Source: Eustoma russellianum
Taxonomy: Eukaryota; Streptophyta; Magnoliopsida; Gentianales; Gentianaceae
Reading direction: 5' to 3'
DNA: 64,000 bases
Assembly (NCBI GenBank): GCA_036186865.1
Contig: AP025055.1
Location: 22,223,848 to 22,287,847, forward strand
Shown here: positions 1-12,002 of the stretch, piece by piece
Layout: every line of letters begins with the position of its first letter
Position numbering within the stretch: position 1 is the first letter of the stretch
Notes under the pieces: model-generated
What the model saw: the letters and a program-made list of their open reading frames with translations, nothing else
Databases searched by the model: none
Told to the model about the DNA's origin: nothing
Position numbers and translations under genes: made by a program

Positions 1-351
1 TACAGTTTCAGATCATTTGGAGTCACCAATTAATCGAAATAAAATTTTTACGTCGGAGTACAGTTTCTGGTAGATTTGCGCAATCTGACCAAAAATGTAT
101 TTTCAAGGTGTTAGGAGTGGAATTTTAATTTGAAATTTCTATGATATACTCAGAACATCTGAGAATAGATTCTCATCAAATTTCATAATTTTTGGATGTC
201 TGTAACTAGTTCACTCAAATATTTCAAGTCCGGATCTGAAAACAGAAACAATTTTAAGAAATGGGGTTTTTGGTCCAAACGTTTCTAAAAACTAAATTTT
301 CCGCACTCACTATTTAATCCCACATTCTAGTGGTGCTATACAGGTCCTACA
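1..351 (+). repeat. 3' end of the 5' LTR of copia element A
   Basis: This stretch aligns with 39254-39604, the end of A's 3' LTR: both share text such as the stretch around the end ggtcctaca. It ends in CA at 351, two bases before a primer-binding site. The rest of the LTR lies left of the window. By eye the two copies differ at more than a tenth of positions, so the insertion is old. Confidence 0.85.
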
Positions 352-353
352 AG

Positions 354-365
354 TGGTATCAGAGC
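354..365 (+). other. Primer-binding site of copia A (initiator Met-tRNA)
   Basis: TGGTATCAGAGC is the standard plant PBS complementary to the 3' end of initiator Met-tRNA, where minus-strand DNA synthesis starts. It follows the LTR end by two bases, which fixes the LTR/internal boundary and the plus orientation. Confidence 0.93.
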
Positions 366-407
366 ACAGGCACACTCATGACAAGAGGATCCAACTATCT
401 ATGTGAG

Positions 408-3400
408 ATTGCAACCACTAGTCATAAGACCAAACAACAAGGTATGTCGAGTCAAAGACCTCCTCTTTTTGATGGTGAGTCTTTCATACAATGGAAACTT
501 AGAATAAAACTTTTTCTGATGGCATTGATACAGACTTGTGGTCCATTATAGAAGATGGTCATTTTATTCCTACTAAGTCATCTACTATTGATGGTGTCAC
601 ACTAGAGGTCATAAAACCGAAACAAGAATGTACTAATAATGAAAAAAAAATTGAGTATGAATGCTAGATCCATGCAACTTCTTTTAAACGGGCTGAGTAA
701 AAGTGAATCAAGTTATGTGTCTAATTTCTCTTTGCTCAAGAGATGTGGAGAATTCTTGAAATGAAACATGAAGGGACTAGACAAGTTAAAGAGTCTAAAA
801 TAAATATGCTTATGACCACTCTTGAGTCTTTCATTGCCAAACGAATCTATTGTTTATATGGACTTACGCTTGACTAACATCTACAATTCTCTTGAGTGTC
901 TTGGAAAAGCTTTATCTACACAGGGAAAGATTCAAAAGGTGCTAAGGAGTCTCTCATCCGAATGGAACCCCAAAGTCACAACAATTGAGGAAAGTAAAGA
1001 AACGAGATCAATATAAATGGAGGAACTAATCTGATCATTAAAGGTATACGAAAACAAACTTATACTAAGGAAATCGTAATCAATGTCAAAACAAGGTAAG
1101 ACTATTTCTTTTAAATCAAATGAATACGTCTCTACCTCTTCCGATCACGTAGATGATAATGATACTGAATCGGACAACAAATATTTAATATTATTGGCTA
1201 AAGGTGTGAGAAAATTTATGAGAAAGTCATTAAAGAATAAACCGATGTTTGTTCAAACTAAAAGAAATAAAAATAAAAATAACGAAAAAGACATGAAGTG
1301 CTATGAATGTGGGAAACTTGGACACTTGTCATATGACTGCCCGAATAAGGACAAACAAACAAACAAAAATTGTGACAAAGACTGGAACAAAAATAGGCCC
1401 GTCTCAAAACCTAAACAAAGGAATTCAAGATGAGCTCTCAAGGCCTCCACTTGGAGTGACTCATCTGACTTTGAGACTGACGATACTGAAGAAGAGACGG
1501 CACAAGTATGCCATGCATCCAAAGAATCAAACTAGATATCGTCTGACTCTGATTCTGATTCTGAACCCACTTATGATGATCTATTTAGTCAATATCTTGA
1601 ATTGCAAAAATTCACAAAGACTCTTGCAAAAGAAAAGAAACAGTTAATTGAAGACAAGAAGTTGTTAGAATCATCTAACACGAACCTTGCTTCTCAATTA
1701 AAAGATTCAAAAAAAGAGTCGTCATGCACAATTAATGCATTGAAATCAGAGATCTCATCATTAACGGTAGAAAATAATGAATTGAAATCTGAGATTTAAA
1801 ATTTGAAATCAAGAAATGCAGATTTAGAAAGAATCGTAAAAAGTTTGATATGAGTACAAACATGCTAGATCACATCATCTCCTCTCAAAAGCATGAATGC
1901 GACAAAACTGGATTACAATAAATTAAGAAAAATGAAACACAAAATAAATCAAACAAATTCATTCTATCTTCATCTGAGAAAACATATGCATTTAAGACAA
2001 ATGTAGCACCAAAGAGCACGCTTAAACCACCCTTTTCTTCATCTCATCGTGCTTCTTCTTCATATCATACAAGATATAATTATATGCTGTATAAATATGA
2101 AAAGAAACCATTGATGTATACACGACATTCATTCAACATAAATGCATCTAGATCACGCACCATGCACACTAACTCTAAGGCATATCAAAAACAAAGATCA
2201 TACCATGTTCATGATGAGATTCTTTGCCAAAGGACAAACGCATTCCCACCTAATATCTATTATATTGCTTCTTCATCTCTATTTTCACCACTTGTAAGAC
2301 CAAGAAAGGTAACCCAAGTTTGGGTACCAAAAGGTACTCTTACAAAGGGGTGAAGAACTAACTTGTAAGTACCCAAAATAAAAGGGTACATAAATTGTTG
2401 TTACACATCGCAGGGAACACATACATCTAAAGGTACATCAATCAAATTGTTCCTTGACAGTGGCTGCTCGAGGCACGTGACATGTGACCCGAGCTTGTTT
2501 TCAATGTTGAAGAAGGTCACAAAAGGTGGATCGGTGGCCTTTGGAGACAACAACGAAGGAAGAATAATCGAAAAAGGTACAATTGGAAACCCAAGTGCTC
2601 TTCAAAACTCCAACGTCTTCTTGGTAAGCAATCTATTGTACAATTTGCTTAGCATCTCATAGTTTCTTGACAACGATTTTAATGTGTGTTTCACGCACCC
2701 ATATAGAAACATAGTAAATAAAAACGGAGAAACAGTGTTAAAAGGAAAAAGAGAAGGAAACATTTTTACAATTTCTATGGATAACATGTTGGATGCTAAA
2801 GTTAAATGTTTTATGTCAAATGAACCTAATGTGAATTTGTGGCATAGGCGGTTAGGACACATTGGCATCTCAACCCTTGAAAAACTTCAACAAAAGAATC
2901 TAGTGCGGGGATTGCCTAAACTTGATTTAGACAACTTTCAGTTGTGTGAATCTTGCATTAAAGGCAAACAAACACGCGAGTCACTTAAATCTAAAAATGA
3001 AATTAGCACATCTAGTGTTTTAGAATTATTACACATTGACTTGTTTTGTCCTAGTTGTACTAGGAGTCTTGGTGGGTAACATTATGCATGTTTTATCGTT
3101 GACCATTTTTCTCACTATACATGGACTTTATTTCTTACGAATAAAGATGATAGTGCCATTGAAATTTCTAAATTAATAAAACAACTTGGAAATGAGTATG
3201 GTTTGAATGTTAAAAAGATTAGGAGCGATAGAGGCGATGAATTTAAAAATAAAGACATGATTGCATTTTGCGAAGAAAAAGGTATCAAATACGAGTTTTC
3301 GCCATCTAGAACACCACAATTAAATGGAGTAGTAGAAAGAAAAAATAGGACACTGCAAGAAATTGCTAGAACCATGCTATGTGAAAATAAGTTGCTTATA

Positions 3401-4582
3401 ACTTTGCGGGTGGAAGCCGTAAATTGTGCATGCTATATAGTTAATCGCTTATCGATTAGAAAGAAAATAAACAAAAATCCTTATGAAATTGTAAATGATC
3501 GCATCCTAAAATTGATTACTTTCGTGTGTTTGGTTGTAAATGCTTTGTTTTGAATATAAAAGATAATCTAGATAAATTTGAGTCTAAATCAATTTAATGC
3601 AACTTTGTTGGATATTCTGTGAATTCTAAGGCATATAGATGTTATGATCCTATCACTAGACAAATTTTAGAATCTATTCATGTGAAGTTTAATGAATTCG
3701 GTGATTTTGAGATAGATAAAGAATACGACGATGATTTTGAACTAAAGCCCGTGTTACATGATATAGAAGAAAATATCGTACATGATGAACCTAACACACT
3801 AAAAATGCATGATCACTTAAAAATGCATGAAAACTTAGAGAATAATCAACCAAAATGGCATAGCGATCACCCACACAACCTTATCATATGCGATATAACA
3901 CAAGGTGTCTGACATCGTAGAAGAACAAATCCGGATGAAATAAATCAATTCCATGCTATGATATCTGAAATTTAACCCTCGAATGATTTGATGCTTTGAA
4001 TGATTCTTCTTGGATTGACGCTATGCATGATGAATTAAATCAATTCACAAGAAATGATGTATGGGATTTAGTGCCCCGACAATAAGATAAAATGATAATA
4101 GGCACAAAGTGGGTCTTTAGAAATAAAATAAATGAAGAAGGTAAATTTGTTAGAAACAAAGCAAGGCTTGTGGCACAAGGCTATAATCAAGAAGAGGGAA
4201 TGGATTACAAAGAAACATTTACACCCGTTGCACGCTTAGAGGCCACACGATTATTACTTGCTATTACTTGCATGAAGAATTTTAAACTTTATCAAATGGA
4301 TGTAAACAGTGCATTTTTAAACATCTTTATACAAGAAGAAGTATATGTGAAACAACGACACTGTTTTCAGGATTTAAAATATCCTAATCATGTGTACAAA
4401 TTGAAGAAGGCACTTTATGGTTTAAAACAAGCACCTAGGGCATGGTATGATCGTTTTGCTACCTTTTTTTTGAAAATGGATTTAAAAGAGGCACCATAGA
4501 TAGTACTTTATTCTTGAAAGAAGAAAAATCAGATTTACTTATTATTCAAATAAATGTTGATGACATTATCTTTGTATCTATA
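408..4582 (+). pseudogene. Copia A gag-pol, 5' portion (Sirevirus-like), broken
   Basis: Degenerate Ty1/copia coding region on the plus strand. In order: UBN2-type gag (from about 440), CCHC zinc knuckle CYECGKLGHLSYDC (1299-1340), a Lys/Glu/Ser-rich coiled coil (about 1600-1850), aspartic protease with LDSGCSRH (catalytic GAC 2456-2458), GAG-pre-integrase with WHRRLGHIG (about 2840), integrase core with IRSDRGDEF and ERKNRT (about 3220-3350), and reverse transcriptase (4092-4570). Compared with relative B, the gag start codon is changed to ATT (408-410) and there are many frameshifts and stops. The YxDD motif reads NVDD. Coding stops a few codons past that motif where gypsy D begins. Protein blocks near-identical to B place A in the same family. 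No product is expected. Confidence 0.92.
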
Positions 4583-5990
4583 TGTAGCGCCCCATGCCTG
4601 GCCTACCCGAAACGATGTGCCCACCGTACTTCACTACGGAGAGTACCAGGCATCAACGCATAACATTTCATAGACCATAATAAAACTTATGGACTTCCAT
4701 GCTTACATTTCAACAGGTAAGCGAAACTTAGGTAGAATAAAAATGTTTAAATAAAACATTCCGAATAACGTCACAGCCATGTCCACAAAATAAAAAGATA
4801 AATCTGAATGGTTTGTCCCAACATAAGTTCATCAACATAAACCATCATAATGAAGAGTCCTTAAGCTGCCGTCCTCTATCTCGTCTATGGATACGGAACT
4901 CTAGGCTCATCATCAGTCCACTCTACCCCGTTTCTTGCATGCTCTAGGAGGAAAAATAAGGGGATGAATGACAAAGTCACCAGCAAGTAAACCATAAACG
5001 ACCAAGAATTAAATGGAAACTATAAACAAGAACCAAATCTCAAGAGTGTGGATTTTCCACATACCTGACCTTCAATCCATTAGCTGTCAAAAGAATTAAG
5101 ATCGTAACTTATGCGAAAATAAGATCATAACTTAAGTTACCGTACATCATAAGGTTGTAACCTAAGTAGCAGTACACAGGGCATTTGACTGGCTATCAAA
5201 TGCAACATGTATGAATATGCATATGTGATGCAGCATGATAAAAACGAGGATAAATACATTCATTCTTTCTTTCAAAACATCGTCGTAAACAAAACGAGAA
5301 TAGAGAGTATCAGATCTATTATCTCCGGATCTGAGGCGGTCATATCATTCCCTTCGGATCTATTATTTCTGCATCCGAAAACGGTCGTACAATCAATCAT
5401 CATATTCAGGTCTATTCTCTCCGGGCCTGAACGGTCATAAACATCATCATCATGTCTATTCTCTCTGGACCTATACGGTCATAATCATGTTAAGATCAAT
5501 TAACCCTGATCTGGAGCAGGTCATGGTTGCCAGGAATTAATTGTACCAATAGGAGTCATTCTTTCAAAAGCAAAAATCTTTCTTTCAAAAATATCTTTTC
5601 TTTATTTCTTTGTCATAAAATAAATCTTATGAATCATGCAAATAGGGACAATGCAATGCATCGTGTGCAGCGTGAAATTCATGATTAAATACATCACACA
5701 AGATCTATACGACTTGTCCCCTAAGCGGGAAAATATTCCAGCATTAACACTCTGTTCATGCTGCCACTAATCATCAATTTGGGGACTTGTTTTCATAGAC
5801 TTATGCCACACATATGCATAGTGAAGTCTTGTCTATATGCTATACAATTCTGTAACATTGCGAGGTAGACAAAACCATCATATCATAATTTACAAAAAAG
5901 GGTACTGCTGGGTCCAGCAGTGCAGTGCCCGTTCTTACCTCAGTTTCGTGGGCCATAAGGTCTTATCCAATTAAGGCTAACACCTGGATA
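4583..5990 (-). repeat. Gypsy D 3' LTR, first piece
   Basis: Matches 19534-21020 of the other LTR. It starts TGTAGCGCCCC, the complement of the GGGGCGCTACA end found in F. Around 5290-5490 it carries short repeats of the type tctattctctccgg...ggtcat, fewer than in the other LTR. It is interrupted at 5990 by element E. Confidence 0.88.
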
Positions 5991-7303
5991 TGATACAATT
6001 TTGGATCGTATTGAATTGACGATCGCTTCTTTCAACTCCAAAAGACACCTTTGATCAACCTTGGCATGGGACAATGACGCAAACACCACCTTCTTGGACA
6101 AGAGATGTCAACAACGTCTACATTGAGCAATTCGAATCTCCCAATCCAACACGTCGTTCCGTATCCTTGGATTGTGATTCACCAACTAGGTTTGCTCAAA
6201 CCTTGATTGGATCTAGCCTTGATTTTAGTTTGTGAAAACCAAAGGAAAAACACAAGAATGAAGGAAGCACAAAGCTGCCAAAATTCTGGTCTTAATTCTG
6301 AAATTGACAATTCTGAAAACTGTATTTTTTTCTGTACAACCGTTGCCAACATATTTAAGACTATAATTTGATTTTCCTAAAAGATAAATAATCAATCAAA
6401 ATCCTAAGATTACTACCTATCAATATTAATCAAATTTACATAAAAAATAAGTCAAAGCTAATAAAAAAAGATTACCTAATTCAAATCCCTAAAATCTTGC
6501 CTTGGAATTAAACACTGTCGGTTATTGGCTTTTACCCGCTTCTAGACGCCGAACTAGGGTTGCACTCTTCATCAAAGTTGTAACTCATTAAATTCCCTTG
6601 AATGTGGGCATTTGAATCATCTCATTTGGACTCTTCTTGAAGAGATACGGGCTCCCAAAGATTAGGTATTCATCCAGTGAACTTCAGTACTTTCTATTCT
6701 GGACTCCCAACTTCCACCTGATTTCGGTCCATCTTGTAGCCCAAATTAGAAAAAGTGTAAAACATGAAAAGCATCCCAAATTGAGTTTGCTAACGCCTCC
6801 AAGTAGTTTGAACTCATTTGAACATGTTTTCCGACCTATGCAGCTAAAATACCTAACGGTGTCCGGCTGCCTTCCTGAAAATAGGGATTTCCTAAGCCAC
6901 TTTCCTTATTTAGATTTGTCACCATAGAAAACACTCAAAAATGGTAATTAGCACTATAAACACATATTAGAAGACTCTATAAAATATCCTAGACCTAAAA
7001 CAAAGACAACGCAAACAACTAGACTCGATATTACAACGACAACACATGAAATGACCATCCTGCCCTCCCACCAACCCTTACATCATAAGATATGCAATAA
7101 ACTCAAGGAAAATCAAATCATGGCCTCAATAAACATAGAAAAATCATGCATCTACATTCTTTGGCTCATCTTGCACATGTTTGAACAAGAAGCTCTTTAG
7201 TTTACATCTTCTATTTGTGCAAAAGCTTCTTGTTTGTGGAGTTAGTATGTTCAAGGCCCTTGTTTGTGAAGTTTGTATATTTAGGGCTCCTTGAATCGCA
7301 TCA
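5991..7303 (-). repeat. Element E 3' LTR
   Basis: Starts TGATACAATTTTGG and ends GAATCGCATCA. It pairs along its length with 10690-12002. The last part of the element's reading frame (to 7144) lies inside this LTR. Confidence 0.9.
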
Positions 7304-8412
7304 TTCCCTCCCTCCTCAAAAGGATTCGACCTCGAATATAAACATGCAAATGGATAAGAGGGATACTCCACAAATAACTCATACACTATGTACGATACAA
7401 GTTCAAGTAAACCAAGTGCAATGATCATACATAATTTAAGTCTAACATGCTTGGGATGACCATGCACTCCAATGATGACACATCTAGACGGCAATAAACA
7501 CCTCTTCGTAACATTTTTAGGGTGCACAAAGACATACACCTCAAACTCTAACTCAATAAATGCATATGTAGAATCATGAAGAAGTAAAAGATGATGGAAA
7601 AGAGATAAATAAGGAGTAGAGTCATACCTGTTTTGTATCTTCACTTTCACATGCTTAGGATGCATTAACAAAGCCCAAGTGAGACACTTATGAAGTTTCC
7701 AAAAGAAAGACTTATCACACACTAGAACACGACTCCACGTCAATACAAACCTCTTCTTGATGTGTTTAGGGTGTATAGTCATGCTTCTCTCAATCAAACA
7801 TGAATGTGTAGGATGCAACCAAACTCCATCATGCAAGGAATAGTCAAACTCAATCAATACATAGACCAACAATTTATCATGGCAAACAAAGTCACAAGTC
7901 ACCATGATTTGGAAAGGGAAACAAGACAATGTGATATGGTATCTCTCATGAGCAAACATGGCATGAATCATCCTATGAACAAGCATACTGTGGGAATGGA
8001 TCATGCTAAAGGCCGTGTGTATATGATTCATATAAAAAGGATCATGAAAACAATGTAGACTAGGTAGACCAACACACATTTTAAAAGATTCAACAACAAA
8101 TGATCCAACACTCTTAACTATCAACTCAGTTTCATCCAAATTAATTGCATCCAATTCATCATTTAAATTGTCATCTAATTCATGTGACACAAGCTCAAGT
8201 TCAGGTTTTAATTCAAGGTCACACAATGCATGTGGTTTGCACAAATCAAGACGAATAGGCGATGCTACTTCAACATGTAAATCATCCTCATGTTCACTCG
8301 TTTTCTCATGCAATTCAACCAAGATTTTTCCATGCAATTCAGCTGTATTATCATGCAATTCATGCTCATTAGATGCATTAAATTTGACCTCATTCAAGTC
8401 ATGAGAGAACAA
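7144..8412 (-). CDS. Element E: C-terminal part of the gag-like ORF, with HPKHV repeats
   Basis: Open frame of about 422 codons in the same frame as the gag ORF upstream. The short gap between them (8413-8454) carries stops in the gag frame; a reading in another frame resembles the flanking protein, suggesting two small offsetting indels. The protein is rich in His, Leu and acidic residues at its N-terminus. Five copies of a HP(K/T)(H/N) motif occur: HPTHSC, HPKHIKKR, HPKHVKVK, HPKNVTKR and HPKHVRLK. Near the end PFEEGGND resembles the C-terminus of gypsy polyproteins, so the C-terminus may be a pol remnant fused to unrelated sequence. The last 50 or so codons lie in the LTR. The listed start is a TTG and probably not a real start. 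Function of the central part is unknown. Confidence 0.6.
   Translation of the reverse strand: MFSHDLNEVKFNASNEHELHDNTAELHGKILVELHEKTSEHEDDLHVEVASPIRLDLCKPHALCDLELKPELELVSHELDDNLNDELDAINLDETELIVKSVGSFVVESFKMCVGLPSLHCFHDPFYMNHIHTAFSMIHSHSMLVHRMIHAMFAHERYHITLSCFPFQIMVTCDFVCHDKLLVYVLIEFDYSLHDGVWLHPTHSCLIERSMTIHPKHIKKRFVLTWSRVLVCDKSFFWKLHKCLTWALLMHPKHVKVKIQNRYDSTPYLSLFHHLLLLHDSTYAFIELEFEVYVFVHPKNVTKRCLLPSRCVIIGVHGHPKHVRLKLCMIIALGLLELVSYIVYELFVEYPSYPFACLYSRSNPFEEGGNDAIQGALNIQTSQTRALNILTPQTRSFCTNRRCKLKSFLFKHVQDEPKNVDA
7304..7321 (-). other. Polypurine tract of element E
   Basis: On the minus strand this reads TTTTGAGGAGGGAGGGAA directly upstream of the 3' LTR, the expected position of the plus-strand primer. 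It is also coding: the overlapping reading frame reads PFEEGGND across it, a sequence typical of the C-terminus of plant gypsy polyproteins. Confidence 0.8.
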
Positions 8413-8454
8413 ATCAACTTTCGGTTTGTGTTAGCATCAACTTTAGGTACAATT

Positions 8455-9030
8455 TCAGCTTTTTTGCTCCTTTTTTGAAACAATTTCAGCTTTGCCACGC
8501 TTATGCATTTTAGCAAAAAAATCATCCATGCCCTTCTTAAATTTTATCCTATTTTCAATGTTGGTTGCATGCTCATACATAGCTTCAAGTGCTTCATATC
8601 TATAATGCATCATTTCATGTGCAATCTCTTTAGTTAACCCATCAATGAATCTAATCATGGTTAATTCTTCAATCTCTTCAATGTAAGCATAATATAAGTC
8701 ATCTAGCAATTCATTGTAATATGCTTTAATATCTTTATCATGTTGTGGATAATTTTGAAAATTAGGCACTTTGCAACGCCAATTTCTTACCCAAATACCA
8801 TTTGATTTTCCAAAGGTAATCATACGTTTTTCAACCTCGTTGTAGTCACGCTCATAAGACATGACTCCCCAAATGGTTCCAACCAACTCTTCAACTTGTG
8901 AACTTTGTTGATTCATGGTTCTCCAATCCAATTCTTCCACCTTGTTGGAGATTTCTTGCAATTTATCCAACACCTTTTCAAGTGACAGTTCAGCCCTTGT
9001 CTCCTCATCTATGGCGTTGGTCGATGACAT
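8455..9030 (-). CDS. Element E gag-like protein, N-terminal part
   Basis: Open frame of 191 codons from an ATG. Residues about 10-45 are Leu/Glu-rich and likely helical. Residues about 90-185 resemble the retrotransposon gag domain (PF03732 type): YYNELLDDLYYAYIEE followed by a TMIRFIDGL block and a helix ending IENRIKFKKG, as in plant chromovirus gags. Gag would form the virus-like particle that packages the RNA. No CCHC knuckle follows. The 3' side joins the HPKHV-repeat ORF in the same frame after a short disrupted stretch, so the two were probably one protein of about 630 residues. Confidence 0.7.
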   Translation of the reverse strand: MSSTNAIDEETRAELSLEKVLDKLQEISNKVEELDWRTMNQQSSQVEELVGTIWGVMSYERDYNEVEKRMITFGKSNGIWVRNWRCKVPNFQNYPQHDKDIKAYYNELLDDLYYAYIEEIEELTMIRFIDGLTKEIAHEMMHYRYEALEAMYEHATNIENRIKFKKGMDDFFAKMHKRGKAEIVSKKEQKS

Positions 9031-10674
9031 GTTTTCACCTAAAATGAAATAAAGAAGACAAGAAAAGGAAAAACTAACACAAAGACAAAAGAGATTTCGT
9101 TACGTTAGTGAAAATCAAAATCAATGTACATGTTCCTTTCTCTCTCTTGTATAGTCACTCAAAGTTTGTGTTTTCCTCGGCCAATCTTGAGCTAGATACA
9201 ATCAAAGCGAGCTTTTAAAATTGGCTAGCACAATCCGACATTGCACCTTTTTTCTCCAATGTATCAAACGATTTTCAACAACCAATAGTCAAAGGTATCA
9301 AGCCAAGAACAAGACAATTTAACACACTTAACCTTCTAAGAATCAAAGAAAAATGAGACCAAAAATTATGTCAAAGGCTGAGCCAAAGAAAACTAAGGGT
9401 TGCCCTGGGCAATCTTTAGTTAACCTTAGCCTTATGCAAATTAATTACAGGTTGTTGATTCAAATGCAACAATCAAGTATCCAAGTGTAAGGCAATGAAA
9501 AGGTGATGTATTTTTGTGGCTTCAAAGGGCACGACCTTGTTGAGTTTTATGGAACTTGATTTGCAAATAATTTGAGAACAATCTTGGTTTTTTTATTCTT
9601 GCACTTCTCTTTTTTTGTGCACTTTTTTCTCTCGGCTCTTTTGCTATTCTGCTGAATGCTTTTTTTTTGACTTCTTGTAACAAGAACACAATGAAAAATA
9701 GGTTCTTCATAATGTGCAGATCTGGGTTTAGGGTTCAATAGGGCTTTTCTTGATGCTCAAGGCACTCTTAGGGGCTGTTTTGTGCAAATTCACAAAACAG
9801 TTTTTGTATCTCCACAATTAGGATTTTTGTGGTTTGATTTGTTTTGAAAGAGGATAGCTTTGTATACAAGAGTTAGCCATGTGTATGGTGAAGGAAGATT
9901 AGCCTTGGATGCAAGAAAATTGCAACGCAAGCCAAACAACAATGCAATCAAGTCACACAAGTCTAAGATCAACCAAAAGCTTCGTTAGCAACAAGATTTA
10001 TGAGTGACACGGGTAGCACGTTTAAGCAATGGACTTGATTTATATGCTATGGTAGAATTTAAGCCCCAATACAATGAACCTATTGTCAAGTGTGTATAAA
10101 GATTTGACGTACAAAATATTTGCAAGGTCAAAACTTTTGTGCGCATGTACTGTCCACAGCAAAATCCAACGTACTCTTTTGTTCCTTATAGCTGAATCGA
10201 TAAAACGTGAGTCAAACAAAAAGGAAAGTATGTGTGGTGGAGGTAAAAGCAACGTGGACTGAAGCCAAAATTGGACTTTGTTTCTCTTTTTTGCTTTCTA
10301 TGTGTTGACAAAAACCAAGCCTTTTGATTTTGTTTTTTGTTTTTTTATATAAGAGAGTGAATATGCTGTGAGTCAAGCAAGAGGACAAAGGTTCCCGGCA
10401 ATAGTTAAGTTACATGTGCATACATGGGGATGTAGGAAATCAGCAGGGTTCTAATAAAATTCCAAAAAGAGTATTTTTTTTGTATGTTCTGGGACTTTTT
10501 CTTTGACTAAACGAAAGTTATCAGAGAGGGATTTAACCTATGGATTCAAGAATTCAGTTGTATGGAGAGCTGAATGAAAAATTCGAAAGATGAAAAAACT
10601 GACGAAACTGAGGGATGATAAAGAATGAAGGCAGAATAATTAAAGGATATTTGAGTTGTAAAGAAGAAACCTTT
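9031..10674 (-). other. Long leader of element E, no gene seen
   Basis: About 1.6 kb between the PBS and the gag start. Short open frames exist but none resembles a known protein and several lie in T- or A-rich stretches. A long untranslated leader is common in non-autonomous LTR elements, where packaging signals are kept. Confidence 0.6.
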
Positions 10675-10686
10675 GCTCTGATACCA
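10675..10686 (-). other. Primer-binding site of element E
   Basis: GCTCTGATACCA on the plus strand is the complement of TGGTATCAGAGC. It lies three bases from the LTR start at 10690 and fixes the minus orientation of E. Confidence 0.93.
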
Positions 10687-10689
10687 CTT

Positions 10690-12002
10690 TGATACCATCT
10701 TGGATCGTATTGAATTGACGATCACTTCTTTCAACTCCAAAAGACACCTTTGATCAACCTTTGCGTGGGACAATGACGCAAACACCACCTTCTTGGACAA
10801 GAGATGTCAACAACGTCTACGTCGAGCAATTCGAATCTCCCGATCCAACACGTCGTTCTGTATCCTTGGATTGTGATTCACCAACTAGGTTTGCTCAAAC
10901 CTTGATTGGATCTAGCCTTGATTTTAGTTTGTGAAAACCAAAGGAAAAACACCAGAATGAAGGAAGCACAAAGCTGCCAAAATTCTGGTCTCAATTCTGA
11001 AATTGAGAATTCTGAAAACTGTATTTTTTATGTACAACCGTTGCCTACATATTTAAGACTATAATTTGATTTCCTAAAAGATAAATAATCAATCAAAATC
11101 CTAAGATTACTACCTATCAATCTTAATCAAATTTACATAAAAGATAAGTCAAAGCTAATAAAGAAAGATTACATAATTCAAATCCCTAAAATCTCGCCCT
11201 GGAATTACACACTGTCGGTTATTGGATTTTACCTGCTTCTAGACACAGAATTAGGGTTTGTACTCTTCATCAAACTTGTAACTCATTGAATTTAATTAAA
11301 TTCGGGCTTTTTAATCATCTCATTTGGACTCTTCTTGAAGAGATACGGGCTCCCAAAGATTAGGTATTCATCCAGTGAACTTCAGTACTTTCCATTCTGG
11401 ACTCCCAACTTCCACCTGATTTCAGTCCATCTTGTAGCCCGAATTAGAAAAAGTGTAGCGCATGAAAATCCTCTTAAATTGAGTTTTCGAACGCCTCCAA
11501 GTAGTTTGAACTCATTTGAACATGTTTTCTGACCCGTGCATCTAAAATACCGAACGGTGTCTGGCTGCCTTCCTGAAAAATAGGGATTTCCCAAGCCACT
11601 TTCCTTATTTATCCTTGTCACCTTAGAAAACACTCAAAAACAGTAATTAGCACTATAAACACATATTACAAGACTCTATAAAATATCCTAGACATAAAAC
11701 AAAGACAACGCAAACAACTAGACTCGATATCGCAACGACAACGCATGAAATGACCATCCTGCCCTCCCACCAACCCTTACATCATATGATATGCAATAAA
11801 CTCAAGGACAATAAAATCATGGCCTCAATAAACATAGAAAAATCATGCATCTACATTCTTTGGCTCACCTTGCACATGTTTGAACAAGAAGCTCTTTAGT
11901 TTACATCTTCTATTTGTGCAAAAGCTTTTTTTTTGTGGAGTTAGTATGTTCAAGGCCATTGTTTGTGAAGTTTGTATGTTTAGGGCTCCTTGAATCGCAT
12001 CA
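10690..12002 (-). repeat. Element E 5' LTR
   Basis: Starts TGATACCATCTTGG and ends GAATCGCATCA. It pairs with 5991-7303 and is followed by the TSD copy GGGTA. Confidence 0.9.

Larger units (their letters stand above)
5991..12002 (-). mobile_element. Element E: non-autonomous gag-only LTR retrotransposon
   Basis: A complete 6.0-kb element with two LTRs of about 1.31 kb (5991-7303 and 10690-12002), a Met-tRNA PBS and a PPT, all on the minus strand. The flanks GGATA (5986-5990) and GGGTA (12003-12007) form a 5-bp TSD with one mismatch. The uninterrupted copy in D's other LTR (around 21020) lacks the insert. The internal region encodes a gag-like protein but no recognisable protease, reverse transcriptase, RNase H or integrase. 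This fits the TR-GAG type of non-autonomous element, mobilised by enzymes supplied by relatives. LTRs differ by roughly 5% over the first 180 bp by hand count. Confidence 0.85.

Noticed and set aside
2365..2413. Mini-intron GTAAGT...AG between gag and pol in copia A
   Set aside because: About 49 bp is shorter than normal plant introns and the donor is not conserved in B. Only the acceptor-like end is kept as a finding.
8168..8478. Plus-strand open frames opposite the E ORF
   Set aside because: They are complements of the HPKHV/gag frame and have no family similarity.
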